DNA of 64,000 nucleotides, taken from the NCBI GenBank assembly GCA_963575645.1, contig OY754470.1, positions 48,577,201 to 48,641,200 of the forward strand. Direction: 5' to 3'. Of this stretch, positions 10,601 to 22,837 are shown one piece after another. Below the pieces are notes generated by a model, which did no database searches, was not told the DNA's origin, and saw only the letters and a program-made list of their open reading frames with translations. How positions within the stretch are numbered: the first letter of the stretch is position 1; every line of letters begins with the position of its first letter. A program made the translations under genes and the position numbers. Source of the DNA: Xanthostigma xanthostigma (taxonomy: Eukaryota; Arthropoda; Insecta; Raphidioptera; Raphidiidae).

Positions 10601-13506
10601 TAGTTCCTGATTCTATCGTAATGGATATTTTATTAATCTAATCACTGAAAAAAAATACAAATAATAAAAAAGAAATGTAGAAAATATGCGCTATTTTCGA
10701 ATTTTCAAAACGCAGCGTGACGTCAGAGTATATATCAACAACAGTTTCCATGACGACTGTGTCGTCTCACAGTAAGATTATCTCAGTATTCAGAGAAAAC
10801 AACAAATAAACTTTATTTAGAACATTAACAATTTGACATCAAGGTTGACATGCATCATATACTATGATCATATATCATGACGTCACATAAGCCCGCTAAC
10901 ATGGCCGATTGTTTAAACTGTCTAATTTTTAATGTGAAATTTAATATTTTTTTTCTTATGATAATATTACATTTTTATATGATTAGCAATTTTTTTCCGT
11001 ATTATGGTTGACTAAATAATCTATTAAAAATATAAAAAAATACAGGCATATGACCTATTGGCTGGAATTTTTTTTTACATTTTATATACAAAATATCTCA
11101 TTCATTTTTTTTGTTTAAATCACGTAAGTTTCTTTTCTCGCCGCGGGAGATATTTAACTAAGAACTTCGTATATAGCTCACGTGAATACCTTAAGGTACA
11201 GTTCTAATAATACCTAATATAAATTTACATAACTTGGCCAGTTTGTTTACATTATAGATAGATGCTGGATAATGCAACCCGTTGGTTATATGCATATATA
11301 CTGGGTGAATAATACAATATAAATGTGACCAAATAGATAGGAAAGGAGCATAGCCCGAGGTGTGATGAAGTCAGGAAGTCGAGAGCCCATTATAGCCAAA
11401 GTAGAGAGATGCTATCATTAACGATTTGGGCTATTTTATGGCCGCTGTTAATGGAGCACGTATCGCTGGTAAATTTAAACTTATGCAAGATCTTTTATGT
11501 TCAAGAAATCTGTGGAATGGGATCACCATTCACCATATACTGCATTCAATGTATCCATGTGCAAAAACCAGGGAATGACAAATATTTTTTAAAAGTGAAC
11601 AACGTTTTTATAAAATTTGAAAGACTAGTATTTAACGCGGCGACAAATTAATCTGAATTAGGGGTTACAAAAAAATTAAAGTGGGTAACAAAAATAGTAG
11701 GTTGGCAGCTGCTGAGGAGGATAGTATTAAGTAAAAAGTACCATCTTAATAGTCAGTTGTAAGCTTTGTTTTAATTTAAACTGGCATTGCGTTTTTGTTC
11801 TGGTAACTGAATTTATTGTTAAGCGGAAACTTGACGGCGGATAAAAAATAGAAAATGGGCATTCTTAAATTATACAATTGATTCTGTCATATTTTTAAAG
11901 GTATCATCAAATAATAAACAAAGAATCAACATTCAGAACCGTAATATAAAAACGCCATCGCATCGACACGACCCCCTTATTTTATTTTAAATTATATTTA
12001 TATATTTTTGTTAGATAATATAATTTTCTGAAAAATTGGTCGATAATTTTATTTAATAAATAGTGTTAGCTTAAACTGTTTAGAAGTATCCCAAATAAGC
12101 CTTCAGGTTGAGAACAAAACTGTTTGACGACCACTTGTTTAATGTAGAAGGAAAGACGACCCTCTCATGTTTTCGCATTCAACTTAAAAAGGTTATCACG
12201 TTTCCTGTGTTATATTAAAGGATTCCAAACGCAAATATTTGTAATTTAGAATCGTGGTTTTGTGTGAATAAATGTGGCATCTAAAAATAATTAAAATATA
12301 CTGCAAAACACAATTTAAAACCGAACACACATATTTTTGTCTTTATTTTACACAAAATTAACTTTTGCACACTCTGAAACAAATGCACTTCTAGTTTTTT
12401 ATGGTTATATTTAGCAAAATGAGGTAATTCAGGAATACATATTACTCTATAACTTTCTAAAACTATAATAAACAAAATTACGTTCACCTTACCATCCATA
12501 AAATTACCTATACAGTGCTGTCTCTTGTCTATGTCACATATATTTTATACGTGATGTTTAATGTTAAAATTAACAGCGCTTTTACATTTGTCTCACTTTA
12601 ACTTATTTGTTGTTAAATTGGTTAGAAAGTGACAAAAAATTAAGAGCACTGTACATTTATTATACATGACCTTACAGAATAGCACCAATTCACATTATAG
12701 GTAATACTTTTACGAATAATTAATTAGAACAGGTACAGTGTAAGCTATATATAGCGAAGTTTTATTTAACGAAAACCTCCTTAAATTGCTAAGGTTTGTT
12801 TGGTTAACATTATTACTCATATATTGAAATACTCTATATAGCGTAACAGTTACTCTCAACAGCGAAACAATACGTCATTATTTAGACTCCAACAATGGAT
12901 TCTTACAGATGTGTTGATTTGTTTGTTGTAAAAAGATTCAATTAAAATACTAGCATATTAAAAAACGACAAACAAAGTTAACAGATTATAATTTTGTTAT
13001 GTAAATTTTCTTCACTTCTTTTAGTCAAAATTAAATCCACTTATTCGTACAATTATATTGTTTTCTTTTACTCCCCGTTTAACGAAACTCTTTATAACGC
13101 ATAAAATACCCGGCCCCTTCAATTTCGGTATGTCGTCCCACGTACCAAAATTTGATAATTATGAACAGAGCATAATAAAACACCCTGTATATATATTCAT
13201 ATTTTGAAAGTGTTAGCAATAATGCAATTTTTTGTCCACAATATAAATGAATAATTTTGTTGTTTTTATGAAAAGCTTTTTAAAATTCATGACACCAAGA
13301 GGTCATTAAAACTGTAATGAACAATGTAAAACATAAAGTCCCAGTAGATCAGAGATTATTTATTTTTCGTTTGTGCCTTGACAAATTATATCACCGGTAT
13401 TTTTACAAAAATTATAAATTAATAATTCAACGGGGTCCATTCCACACATTTAAAATTAACACTGAAATAAATACGATCGGTTATCTGTTTTAAATTATTG
13501 TTGTAT
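10601..13506. other. Long AT-rich stretch without recognised genes
   Basis: Two TGACGTCA-type words (10719 and 10878) and a remnant of family P right-end sequence (AAAAATTGGTCGATAATTTT near 12032-12051) are the only landmarks. Short reading frames at 11409-11651 and on the minus strand at 12281-12499 show no recognisable domain. Confidence 0.45.
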
Positions 13507-13507
13507 A

Positions 13508-13655
13508 CAGTAAAACCTCTTTAAGTTGAACCTCAATAATTCTAAAACCTCCAAAACTAAAAAAAATGTTTCGTTCCCTTCATTTAAAGCCCCAAAACCT
13601 CCATTACTCGAAATCTCAACCCTCTATAGGTCGAAATAATCTATAAGTCGATTTT
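13508..13655 (+). repeat. pogo/Tigger-like left-end fragment
   Basis: TACAGTAAAACCTC opens a segment typical of pogo-like (Tigger) element ends, where CAGTA(R)AACCTC follows a TA target. CCTCCAAAAC-type words recur inside. No matching right end is found downstream, so the copy is truncated. Confidence 0.5.
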
Positions 13656-14422
13656 TTTTACAAAATCCGCATGTATTTTTTACATTGGTAAAAAGAAAAA
13701 AAAACTTAAAATAATTTAAGACACGTTTTAGATTGTTTCACTAACGGACTTTCATTTATTTAACAATTGTTTCGAAAAGGGTTCCTTTCCCTCAGCTTCC
13801 AAGTTCTAATTGAAAAGCTGGTAAAAATTTCAACTGGATTTTCATAAATATACAAACCAAAAACATTTACAAAAGGTCTACGAATATAATTTTTTCAAGT
13901 GGTCGTATTTTATATTAATAATAAATTATATGTTTCAATATTAGTTGCCAAGTGAAAGATGTGTTAATGTTAAACATGATTTTGATTTTTAAGTTGAAGA
14001 TGCAACATGATACTGAGCCCATATAATCCATGGAATTGGTGAAATAAAAAAAAATGTCTCATATAGCACAGATCTGACAAGAAATGATTCTAAAATAGTT
14101 GCTCGTACACAAAAATAATGAAAGATAATCTTATTCTCAAAAACGAGAATATTATGTTTAAAAATTCAACACTCGTTTCGCTAACAAAGTTAGCATCATT
14201 AAACAAGGAGTATGAGTATAATTATCTCTTGACCTTTAATCCTCCCAGGTAAAGAGAATTTGAAACTAGGTATACATACGGAGCAGTGTCCCTCAAACTT
14301 TTATTTTCCGTTGCACTTTCAAGAGCGTCTGGTGATGTACCTATCATCAAAGTAACAAATCGATGTTTATTTTGATTCGGATTTTGTTACAAATGAAAAT
14401 AATAATTAATAATAAAACGCTT
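13656..14422. other. AT-rich stretch, nothing recognised
   Basis: No clear feature. Confidence 0.4.
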
Positions 14423-14587
14423 GAAAATTCTACAAAATATTTTCTCTCTCTCGACGATCGATTCGGACAATCAGTCCATCTTTAGAAGTACAGACCTATA
14501 CTCTCTCTATAGGTCTGTACTCCTGAAGATGGACTGATTGTCCGAATCGATCGTTGAGAGAGATAAAATATTTTTTTAAGAATTTTC
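14423..14587. mobile_element. Palindromic element, family S, copy 1
   Basis: Long inverted repeat with arms of about 75 bases around TATACTCTCTCTATA. The right arm carries CTGAAGA (14523-14529), T, a GGAC/GTCC stem, then GAAT (14544-14547) where the related motifs have GAAA. The flanks (GCTTGAAAATTC on the left, CATGTTCTACCAA on the right) are shared with 20216-20420, so these are two copies of one family. No coding capacity. Confidence 0.75.
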
Positions 14588-14639
14588 TCGTATTTTTTTT
14601 TATTAATCATGTTCTACCAAGTGCCGAGTGAAAAAGCAG

Positions 14640-14850
14640 TGCAAATTATAATAATAATTAAAAAAATCAGCTGTTTTTTTGTTCTGCCATAAAGAAATTA
14701 GGTAACTGGTTAATAATTTAGTTATTTTTTATATGCGAAACCATATTATTTAACCATGCAGCAGATATATATCATAATATTTTTTAATGGTCATTATCCG
14801 TGTTACCGCACGCGTTAACAGGATTTTTATTTATATTATAATACTGGCGG
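14640..14850 (+). repeat. Retroelement-tail relic (GTTACCGCACGC)
   Basis: Distant relative of 10275-10600 and 46798-46925: AATCAGCTG near the start, then TTACCGCACGCGTTAACAGG and a TTTATATTATAATA run. Non-coding and strongly decayed. Confidence 0.4.
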
Positions 14851-14919
14851 TCCATCCCAGTTTCACCCAAGTGCGACAGATATAATTCTGCAAAATGTAT
14901 TTCGTTTGCGGCCCGGCGT

Positions 14920-15095
14920 CTGAACTAATAGCTTTGAGCAAATTCTACCAGATTTACTTCTGAACTAATAGCTTTGACCGAATTCAATCTGATGTCGCTA
15001 CTTGGTACTATAACAGTTTTTTTTGTTTGTTTCTGAACTAATAGTTTTGAGTAAATTCCATCAGATGTCGCTGCATGTTACTAGAACAGTTTTTT
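14920..15095 (+). repeat. Short tandem repeat, three units
   Basis: The words TCTGAACTAATAGYTTTGA start at 14920, 14959 and 15032. The second and third units are about 73 bases and share GATGTCGCT, TACTA(T/G)AACAG and a poly-T end; the first is a shortened unit. No function inferred. Confidence 0.75.
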
Positions 15096-15882
15096 TTTTG
15101 AGAAATTACCCTAACTTTTCTAATAAAAACTATTTTTCATTACAGTTTATTTATTTATTGAAAAAAATTAAATTTGGTTGAGGACCAATTAAAAAAATTA
15201 GCTTTACCAAAGTATCACTTGTGGCCGACGTTGCAAAAATTATATTTTTATCTTCATGACAAGTTAAAATATGGTAAATTTATTATTATTATTTAATTTT
15301 TTTTTTGTAGTTACTACTTTAAAAAAAGCACACATTGTAATTATTTTAACATTTACTTTTAAAAGGGTACTTTAATATTCCACGAACAGAAAACCGAATG
15401 AAGAGCTTTAGGTGAGGGCTGAAAAGCACGGTAGGGTCATATCTGACCCAGATTAAAGAATAATTAATAATCAACAAACATATTCTTATATAAAGGAAGC
15501 ATAAATTGTGATTGCTTTTGATAAGTGATCTGCATTTTATGGATCAAAAATAAGTGGATATTTTTTGTCGATTATGTATTCAGTTTTTAACAAGCAGATC
15601 AGCTATGACGTTAAAATGTCAAATATAATTTAACCAATTAAAATTTGTAATTGTTCCTTCATCAAGTTTTAATCGTCATGTCTAAGAGACCATCACGTTC
15701 AGTTTCCATCAAAAGTTTACAAAAATAATAATTACTGTTAAAGCATTATTTAATTATATACTTTAGACGTGTCTCTTATCTTGCTAGAAGCAGGCTGTCG
15801 CTCGGCTGAAATGTAAATCGAATAAATAAAATCAATATAGAGACCAAACCAGACACTTTTTAAGTTTTTAAAAAGTTTTTAA
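15096..15882. other. AT-rich stretch, nothing recognised
   Basis: Only a small hairpin GGGTCATATCTGACCC (15434-15449) stands out. Confidence 0.4.
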
Positions 15883-16140
15883 TAGGCCAGTAAAATGAAG
15901 ATAATTTGACCATAAGCATTTCCACAAAAACGCAAAAGGGTGCTAATTTGAGGGAACATTTATGATACACAATCTGTCAAAATTGCATCTTCGTGCGATG
16001 ACTGGAACTCTAAAAAAACGTTAAAAAAGAGTTAAAAAAACTGTGCTTCATCACTTTTTTGCTTGTATCTTGTCAAAATTCAATTTTGTAACCATGGAAA
16101 AGTTCTAAAATTGGAAACAGTTTGTTATTTTACTGGCCTA
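15883..16140. mobile_element. MITE with GGCCAGTAAAAT termini and TA target
   Basis: The element 15885-16138 begins GGCCAGTAAAAT and ends ATTTTACTGGCC, a perfect 12-base terminal inverted repeat. TA lies directly outside each end (15883-15884, 16139-16140), as in Tc1/mariner-type insertion. Interior about 230 bases, non-coding. Confidence 0.8.
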
Positions 16141-16415
16141 GTAATATACGTAGGTACGTCAACAATTTTCCCAATTTTATGAACAAGTTCTGAAACCTTA
16201 AATTTTATTTGTTCATTTTATTTGCAATGTTCAGAATAATCTTAAAATTAATTGGTTATTAAATGATTCAAAGGAAAGCTATGTAACACAGGAATCTGTC
16301 AAAGACAATTATTCATTACCTTACATTATTTTCAAGATGAACTACAGTTTATTTGTTACTACATATTAGTTTCGTAATAGTTATTGGCGTAACTAGTAGT
16401 CTGTCATTCATGGCG

Positions 16416-16517
16416 TGTCAGCGCGATGTTTTCAGCACGAGTCGTAGGTGCGCAGGCACGAGCGAAGCGAGTGCATACTGCGCACTTACGACTCGTGCTG
16501 AAAACATCGCGCTGACA
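16416..16517. repeat. GC-rich palindrome with 40-base arms
   Basis: Arms TGTCAGCGCGATG... and ...CATCGCGCTGACA pair over about 40 bases with one mismatch. The loop contains GCACGAGCGAAGCGAGTGC, itself a partial hairpin. Base composition is far above the AT-rich surroundings, with many CpG. A compact foldback element or cruciform-forming site; no coding frame. Confidence 0.75.
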
Positions 16518-16548
16518 GGTCATGACTTAGTCTACAAGTTGCACCCGT

Positions 16549-16949
16549 AATTTTATTCAACAATTGCGCGTTATTCATGTTTTAATTATAATGAGATGTT
16601 GTAAATATCTATTTATTTCTTTATAAAAAAAAACTGTCAATACTAACAGCACCAAACAGCACGATTCAATGTTTTGGTTTGAGGTTAGCCGGTTATGAAT
16701 AAACTCCATGTCGAAAACATTCGGCCTCTCAATTTTAGCCTCAATGGGTAACAACGGAGTTGTTGTTACCTACTATTTCGTTACGACTCAGAAAATAGTT
16801 ACGTTTATTTTCATTACTCCACAATGGCCGAGCTAGTAGGAATCTTCATTGAGTTATGACAAGTAATTGTCACCAGTCGGTAAATGGCTATTTAGGGTTC
16901 GGTTTTTAGGCATGATAAAACATGAATAACGCGCATGAGTTGAATAAAA
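16549..16949. mobile_element. MITE with ~34-base terminal inverted repeats
   Basis: The left end TTTTATTCAAC...GCGCGTTATTCATG and the inverse at 16905-16949 form terminal repeats of about 34 bases with few mismatches. An internal palindrome GGTAACAAC/GTTGTTACC lies at 16747-16771. No coding capacity. It lies only 32 bases from the GC-rich palindrome. Confidence 0.7.
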
Positions 16950-18052
16950 GTAGAATATTTGTCAAAACAGGTTCCTTTTTAGAAAATAGTGACGAATGTT
17001 CCTAATCGACAGGCTTTGAACTTATTGAGCTTTACAGACAATATTAATGGAAATGGACGAATGCACCCACCGAAGTACGACCGTTACAAATGCTACATTA
17101 ATGTACAAAGTCATCAAAAATTTACACGAACGAATACACACATAGCGTATTATATATACATGATGTTCAAATATATCTGATATTATATTATATATGACGC
17201 GCTCACTGGCACAGGAATTCTCTTTTTTTTCCTTTCTAAATGTCCCCTAATTTGCTGAATTTAAGCCATTCTGATTTTAAACTTACTCAAAAATCAACTT
17301 CCTATCGCTGTTTAACAAATTATTTACGTTTAAAAATTATTTTTTACTTTATACTTTTATAAAAGTGTGTTTTTAGTTTTTCTAAACTATAATTTTAATT
17401 TTAGCACTAAAAACGCCCACGGGTATAGGCAACGCAACGTACAGTCTACACGGCTCGTTAGCCTGCTTCCAGTAATTTTTCAAGTTAAGTAATCAATTTA
17501 TAACTATGTAAATTATTGTATTGTCATGGGTTCTTAATAGCTGTGCAAAATTCCAACAGACGTCTGGAAGTAGGTTAAAATTACTTTGGAAGATTCCATT
17601 AGATATAGATGAAGCTAATACGAATGCGATAAGGAGCGTGTAATAAAAATTGCCACAGGAAGGAGGACGTTAAGATTTTTGTTAATGGATATTTGAAAAG
17701 AAAAAAGTTGCGCATCACTGCTTTAGAGAAATCGTTCCAAAGTTCAGTTGGGGTTGCTTTTTGGAAACTCGGTACAATAAAGCCTACATCATTTTAACAT
17801 TGATCGAACATCCTCTTTTATTACCCTGTGAGTAATACATGTGAAACACGTTGAGTTATTATGTCCAACTAAGGCGACACACCTCGCTAGAATAGCACTG
17901 AAGTTGCATTTGCGTCATGTGATTTTTAGAAAAAAATAATAATAAACAACATTTTTAAAAACGAGCTTTTTTTAAATGCTCTGAAAAGAAGAAAATAAAC
18001 TTTTAATTAAATCAATCCCAGCCATTTATTACCTTTTACAATTTATATGATA
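16950..18052. other. AT-rich stretch, nothing recognised
   Basis: No termini, duplicated words or recognisable reading frames were seen. Confidence 0.4.
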
Positions 18053-18458
18053 TAGGGTAGACTCGCATTCGGGAGGTACCGGGTTCGAATCCCGGCGGGG
18101 GCAGATGTGACTAGGACTTTTTAATACTGCCTCTTGCCGAGAAACGGTAATTCCTGTACCGGCCAATTTGTTGAGGTTTTCCATAGTTTCCCTCAATAAT
18201 TCCAGATAAATATCGAGATGGTTCCTTATTCAAGGCCATGGCCGATTACCTGTCAAACTCCTATGCTCAAAATTTGCCTACCTTATCCTTAATTTCCTAA
18301 AAATTCCTTCATTCGCCCATTACTATTAAGTTGAAGTTCAAAAAATTGTAGAATAAACGGGAAGTGTGGTAGAAAAAAAATAGTAATGGTGCGAATGACG
18401 TCTGTTATGACATAAAGTCGAGAAACGGACGTTAAACGCATTATCATTATTATTATAT
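18053..18458 (+). mobile_element. tRNA-derived SINE, copy 2, 5'-truncated
   Basis: Begins inside the tRNA-like head. The B-box GGTTCGAATCCC is intact near 18081, the family body follows, and the tail is (ATT)n-like at 18440-18458. The A-box region is missing. The tail is directly abutted by the TA target of the mariner-type element at 18461. Confidence 0.88.
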
Positions 18459-18460
18459 GA

Positions 18461-19228
18461 TATTGGGTGTTCCATTATGGATTTTTTTTGACAGCTGTCA
18501 ATGCAGCCATATTGACCTTCATTTTTTTCTGTTTTGACATTTGGAAAGAGGAATGTTTGCCATTTGTTAAAATGACATCGTATAGTATGAAATTTTCCAA
18601 AAAAATCACACAAACCACATTTTCATCTCAACGGCTATACAAACAATAAACATTTTTTTTTTTATTTTTTTTTATTTTGTGGCGTGAATTAGTGAATATT
18701 GATTTGTGGTTTCAACAGGATGGAGCCACTTGTCATACAGCAGATCTAACAGTGGATTTATTGAGCCAAACATTTCCTAGACGAATTATTTCAAAAAATG
18801 GTGCTGTTGCACGATGACCAAGAACATGTGATTTAACGCCTTTGGACTTCTTTCTCTGGTGTTAAATCACAAGTCAACAGCAATAATCCACAGAAAATTA
18901 ATTAATTTAAAGCGGAGATTATTTGTGTTGTTGGTGAGATTCAGCCAAATTTGTGTAAAAAAGCCATCGAAAATTTTTACAAAAGAGTCAGCATCTGTAG
19001 AGCATGGTTACTTACATGATCTTCTTTTTAAAACGTAAATGGCAAACTATTAATAAAAATCGTAGGATTGTGGACAAAAATTTATTTATCTCGATGGACA
19101 CGATATCTAATATGTAAATGGCAAACCTTTATATATAATGCAAAAATTAGGATACTTTCAACGTAAACTTTGTGTTTTTTTTTTAATTTAAAAAAATATC
19201 CTTAATATCCTTAATGGAACACCCATTA
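18461..19228 (+). mobile_element. Tc1/mariner-type element, internally deleted (18463-19226)
   Basis: Terminal repeats TTGGGTGTTCCATTA (18463) and TAATGGAACACCCAT (to 19226) are flanked by TA on both sides (18461-18462, 19227-19228), the hallmark of the IS630-Tc1-mariner superfamily. At 764 bases it is well short of a full element. The 5' half of the transposase, including DNA-binding domains and the first catalytic acid, is gone. It inserted into the AT-rich tail of the preceding SINE, so the SINE is older. Confidence 0.88.
18686..19038 (+). pseudogene. Broken transposase, C-terminal part (DDE_3-like)
   Basis: Translation gives ELVNIDLWFQQDGATCHT, then a stop, then CDLTPLDFFLW, then a VKSQV..NP segment and, after a second stop and a frameshift, HGYLHDLLFKT and a terminal stop. 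QQDGAT contains the second catalytic aspartate and LTPLDFFLW the third. Counting the stop as one residue, 41 residues separate them, the spacing of the DD41D (rosa-type) group of mariner-like elements. In-frame stops, a frameshift and the missing N-terminus make it non-functional. Confidence 0.85.
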
Positions 19229-20215
19229 TAAAAGCTTGTCGCGAGATTTTCCTGTGTAAATTTTATGAAATACATACATTTTTTCTTAGAATTATTTGTG
19301 TCAAGATCAAGTTACTTATTGTATTCTTGTTATTTTTTAGGGGGCTTGAAGAAAAGGGAACAAAACATGTTTTTGAGTTTTGGAGGTTTTCGAGGATCTA
19401 CTGTACTAAAATACCTAACTAAAAGTTACATAAGTCAATTACTCGCTCAGAAAATTTATTTCAAAATGACCACTTTTTTTTGTTTTGTTATTTCGACCAA
19501 TTATTTAGTTCTCAGCTTACAATCAGAGAACTAATGAAATTAATAGACTTTGCGCTGTAAGACGACGCCAATACGGTATGCGATCTCCTTAAATTCTGCG
19601 AAGTACGATACTAGAAGAACGCATTAATGCGTTGACACGTACATTTTCTTGTGTCGTTAGACTTTCGCTCGGAATCCTTTTATGGTTTCCTATAGCTCAA
19701 AAGAGAAAACCACCCAAAACTTACTTGTAAGGAAATGTAACTAAACAGGTTATAATGTCCGGTAGTGAAAAAATTCATTATAGTAATTGGGTCCTTTCAG
19801 TATATTTTTATGGAAAATGTTTCTTTTCTATTACATATTTTAGTTTCTACAGAGTATCTACTGATTTTTAATCATTTCTACGCCGTGCAATGTTTGCGAA
19901 TTACCGTAATTTTTATTAACCTTCCTTGTCAGAGTCAAATCAACTTTCATAATATATTCGATCGGTTTCAGAGGACAATACAATTTTTAAAGATCTAGTT
20001 TGTTTTCGAAATTTCCGTCATTTCTATCAAATGTTTCGTTTTTATTATCATTGAAACATAATATTATTTTTATAAAAATTACAAAAGAAAAATCAAATAG
20101 TTTTGTGTTTTTATTCAAAATAATTCGAGTCATTTGAAAGACAGCTTGAAGACATTTGAAAATCTAGTCTAATCTAAGCATTCTCAAATAATTTATTTAT
20201 TTACAAATAATAAAA
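19229..20215. other. AT-rich stretch with a pogo-like end
   Basis: CGAGGATCTACTGTA ends at 19405. On the minus strand it reads TACAGTAGATCCTCG followed by AAAACCTCC, a pogo/Tigger-type terminus without a visible partner. The rest shows nothing recognisable. Confidence 0.4.
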
Positions 20216-20420
20216 AAAGCACTTGAAAATTCAATAAAATATATTTTCTCTCACGACTGATCGTTTTGAATCATCAGTCCATCTTCAGGAGTACAGTCGA
20301 GAGAGAAAATATATTTTGTAGAAATTTCTGGTATTCTTTTTATTATTTGTTATCATGTTCTACCAATAAATTTCCGAGTAAAAAATCAGTGCAAATTATA
20401 TTTATTTATTTATTTTTCTT
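20216..20420. mobile_element. Palindromic element, family S, copy 2 (deleted)
   Basis: Homologous to 14412-14660: the GCACTTGAAAATTC left flank, TTTTCTCTC/GAGAGAAAA arms (20250-20310) and the CATGTTCTACCA right flank. Most of the right arm is lost. On the minus strand it keeps CTGAAGATGGACTGATGA, but the GAAA part has decayed to CAAAACG. Confidence 0.65.
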
Positions 20421-21409
20421 GCTAATTTTAAAGTATTTTGTGTGATGAGAGAACAGGTTTTTAAAATTTTGTCGGTCTATTAAGTATATGTATTTCTATG
20501 TACTCGATAACGGTTGACTCGACTTTGATTGTCCTTGATTTACTAGCAAATTAAATAGAAAAAAAAACAATAACGTAGCTCAATGGACAATTAGGGCAAG
20601 ATTTTGAATTCACGCGCTCAAAAATAAAAAAAATCCTAGCCTCCGGGGTTTGTACCCTAGAATTTTGCTAGATTACAGAGCAAAATTATACTACAGGGCC
20701 AAATTTAGTAACTATAGAATTTCGCTTAAATACGTTTCACGTCTGCCCAGGCGTTCCAGAAAGGCCCACATTTTTTTAATGATATACAAAATGTTTTTGA
20801 ACATGCATTTACATCTTATATAATAACAAACTGGTTTTCAATAAATATTACGTAAAACTTGACATGCATTATGAATGAAGCATCAGACGTTGAATAATAT
20901 AATACTTTCTATCGAATTTTTATAATAGACCGATAATATAACTGAATACATTATGTGAATGACAAAGAGGGAGACATTTCTGATGCATTGAAGGTTTATT
21001 GACAACGGAGCTCAACTGCTTTGAATTTATTTCGAACATTTTTTAAAAATGTTTTAACGCTTTTTCAAATGAAATCTTTGTCTCGAAACAAACGAACGCT
21101 GGTATTAATAAAAGTACAATAAACCCACGTCCCACATGTTGCAATACTATTCTTAAAATTAGATCAGCTTTCATCTGCCAAAGATTGTTGGTGAGTTAAT
21201 AAATCAACTTGTATACTCGTATTTAAGCTTATTTTACGCTATCAATAAAACAAATGACTGTCAGATTAATAATGCATTCTGGAAGATGTACCATTTTCAG
21301 TGGTACTTCCACTATGAGCGTTGCAGAACAACCAAAACTTTAGGCACTTCATAATTTTAGAATTTTCCATATTTAACCAATATTTAATGTTAGGAAATAG
21401 TGTCACAAA
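20421..21409. other. AT-rich stretch, nothing recognised
   Basis: A short inverted pair around TTTTGCT(A/C)...GCAAAA near 20664-20686 is the only local structure. Confidence 0.35.
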
Positions 21410-21800
21410 TATTCTTGGTTTCAGGACTTGTAGGCCGTGATACATTAGTATTTCTACCTAACGTTTCGTCTACAATTGAGGCAGACATTATCAAAAGCTA
21501 TGTGGTAGCGGGCGAAGTGTGCATCTAGGCTGCTGAAGGGTGTCGACGAGTGCGGTTCTTTCTTCTTTTATACTCAGCGTGCTGGTGTTCTCGTGTTCTC
21601 TGCTCGGTCATAGTTTGCTCTTCTGTGATTGGTCGTTCCATTCAGTGGGTTGGTATTAACACAGTGCTGATGTCCAGGTTTTACTTACTTGATTCTACAC
21701 ACTCGGATAATAGTGTAACAGTTACGCAATCAACAGTCAACTGGCAGACCACAAAACACGTAAATGTTGTGTGTAGCAGACTTTCTGTTCTGCACACCAA
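21410..21800 (-). repeat. Penelope-like promoter/terminal segment
   Basis: On the minus strand: a CCAAT-type word (CCAATCACAGAAGAG, about 21620), TATAAAAG near 21570, then CTTTTGATAATG, a GTCT...AGAC stem and GAAACGTTAGG (GAAA complement at 21464-21467). TTGATAA (21488-21494) occupies the place of CTGAAGA. Compositionally it is much richer in GC than its surroundings. A promoter, a transcription start region and a downstream hammerhead-like motif fit the pLTR of a Penelope-like element, but no reverse transcriptase or GIY-YIG sequence is present. Confidence 0.4.
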
Positions 21801-22160
21801 ACCAGCTCATGAAACGTCATAGTCAGTGGCGTATTGTTTAATTGTTTTTAAAGCTGCGTTTATAGTCAGATAATTTAGTCAAATAAGCATGTCACTATCG
21901 TATACAGGCAGTTTTGACTGAAGGTGTCTCAATCTACGCCCTCAGGTCGACTCTGCAGAACACCCTTTTAAAATGTTCAAGCGCCGCCACTGACTTTTTT
22001 ACTCACTTGCTCACTTATATTAACATATTGTCATTTTGTTAAATATATTTCTGATCTTTTTTACACTAATGATTATTGAAGTTCGTATTTGATATCGCAA
22101 TATCCAAGACAACGTGGTTTTGAAGATTATACTGGCTTTATGAATCGACGATTCGGTGAA

Positions 22161-22426
22161 CCCAAGGGCGTGGATATGGAGGGGTAAAAGGGGCAATTAC
22201 TCCCCGCAGGACCATAATAATCAAAAATAAAACTGAAAATATTACGAATACCTAACTAAAAAATAAAATTTAGAAATGTACCTACTTCTTGAAAAAAAAA
22301 TTAGTTTGAGAATTAATATTTTGCTTGACACCGTACTTTGTGAGTATTCTTGTGTGATATTAATAAAAATTAAAAAATATTATTTTTTTTGCTTTACCTC
22401 CCCAGAAAAAAATTTACGTCCTTGGG
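22161..22426 (+). mobile_element. MITE with CCCAAGGGCGT termini, copy 1
   Basis: Begins CCCAAGGGCGT and ends ACGTCCTTGGG, an 11-base inverted repeat with one mismatch. The body (ACCATAATAAT, AAAACTGAAAATATTACGAA, a poly-T tract) recurs at 58328-58505 and, inverted, at 29085-29293. Non-coding. Confidence 0.75.
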
Positions 22427-22837
22427 TGGACCAGTTATTCAGTACCACTGGTTTGCAGAATGTTACGAATATAAAATATAGATAAGATATGATAGATTCA
22501 ATTTAGAACCAAACGATAGCTGCTTTACATTTCTTTACATGCGAGCAACTTAGATTCTGAAGAATTTATTATTTGAATCGTAGAGACGAAAAAAATTGCC
22601 TTTCATTTTAAATAGCTTTGAATATAAACCAAATACGCGAATATATTTTATATAATAATCATTTCTTTTATTGTCAAAGATGTTACATTTTTATATGTAA
22701 GTACGTGAAATATATTGTGCAATTTAAGACAAGGAAAGTGATGAACAGTACGCGAAAATGTAATGCAAATCATGGATCGAGCACTCGGTTTCTCAGTTAA
22801 ATTGATGTACGCTCGGTAAATTATATAACAGATGCCA
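22427..22837. other. AT-rich stretch, nothing recognised
   Basis: No feature seen. Confidence 0.35.

Noticed and set aside
14423-14587. Second functional hammerhead ribozyme
   Set aside because: The conserved GAAA is GAAT and no cleavage junction can be placed, so it is listed only as a related palindromic element.
18338-18649. Overlapping small frames on both strands
   Set aside because: They cross the SINE/mariner border and arise from repeat sequence.
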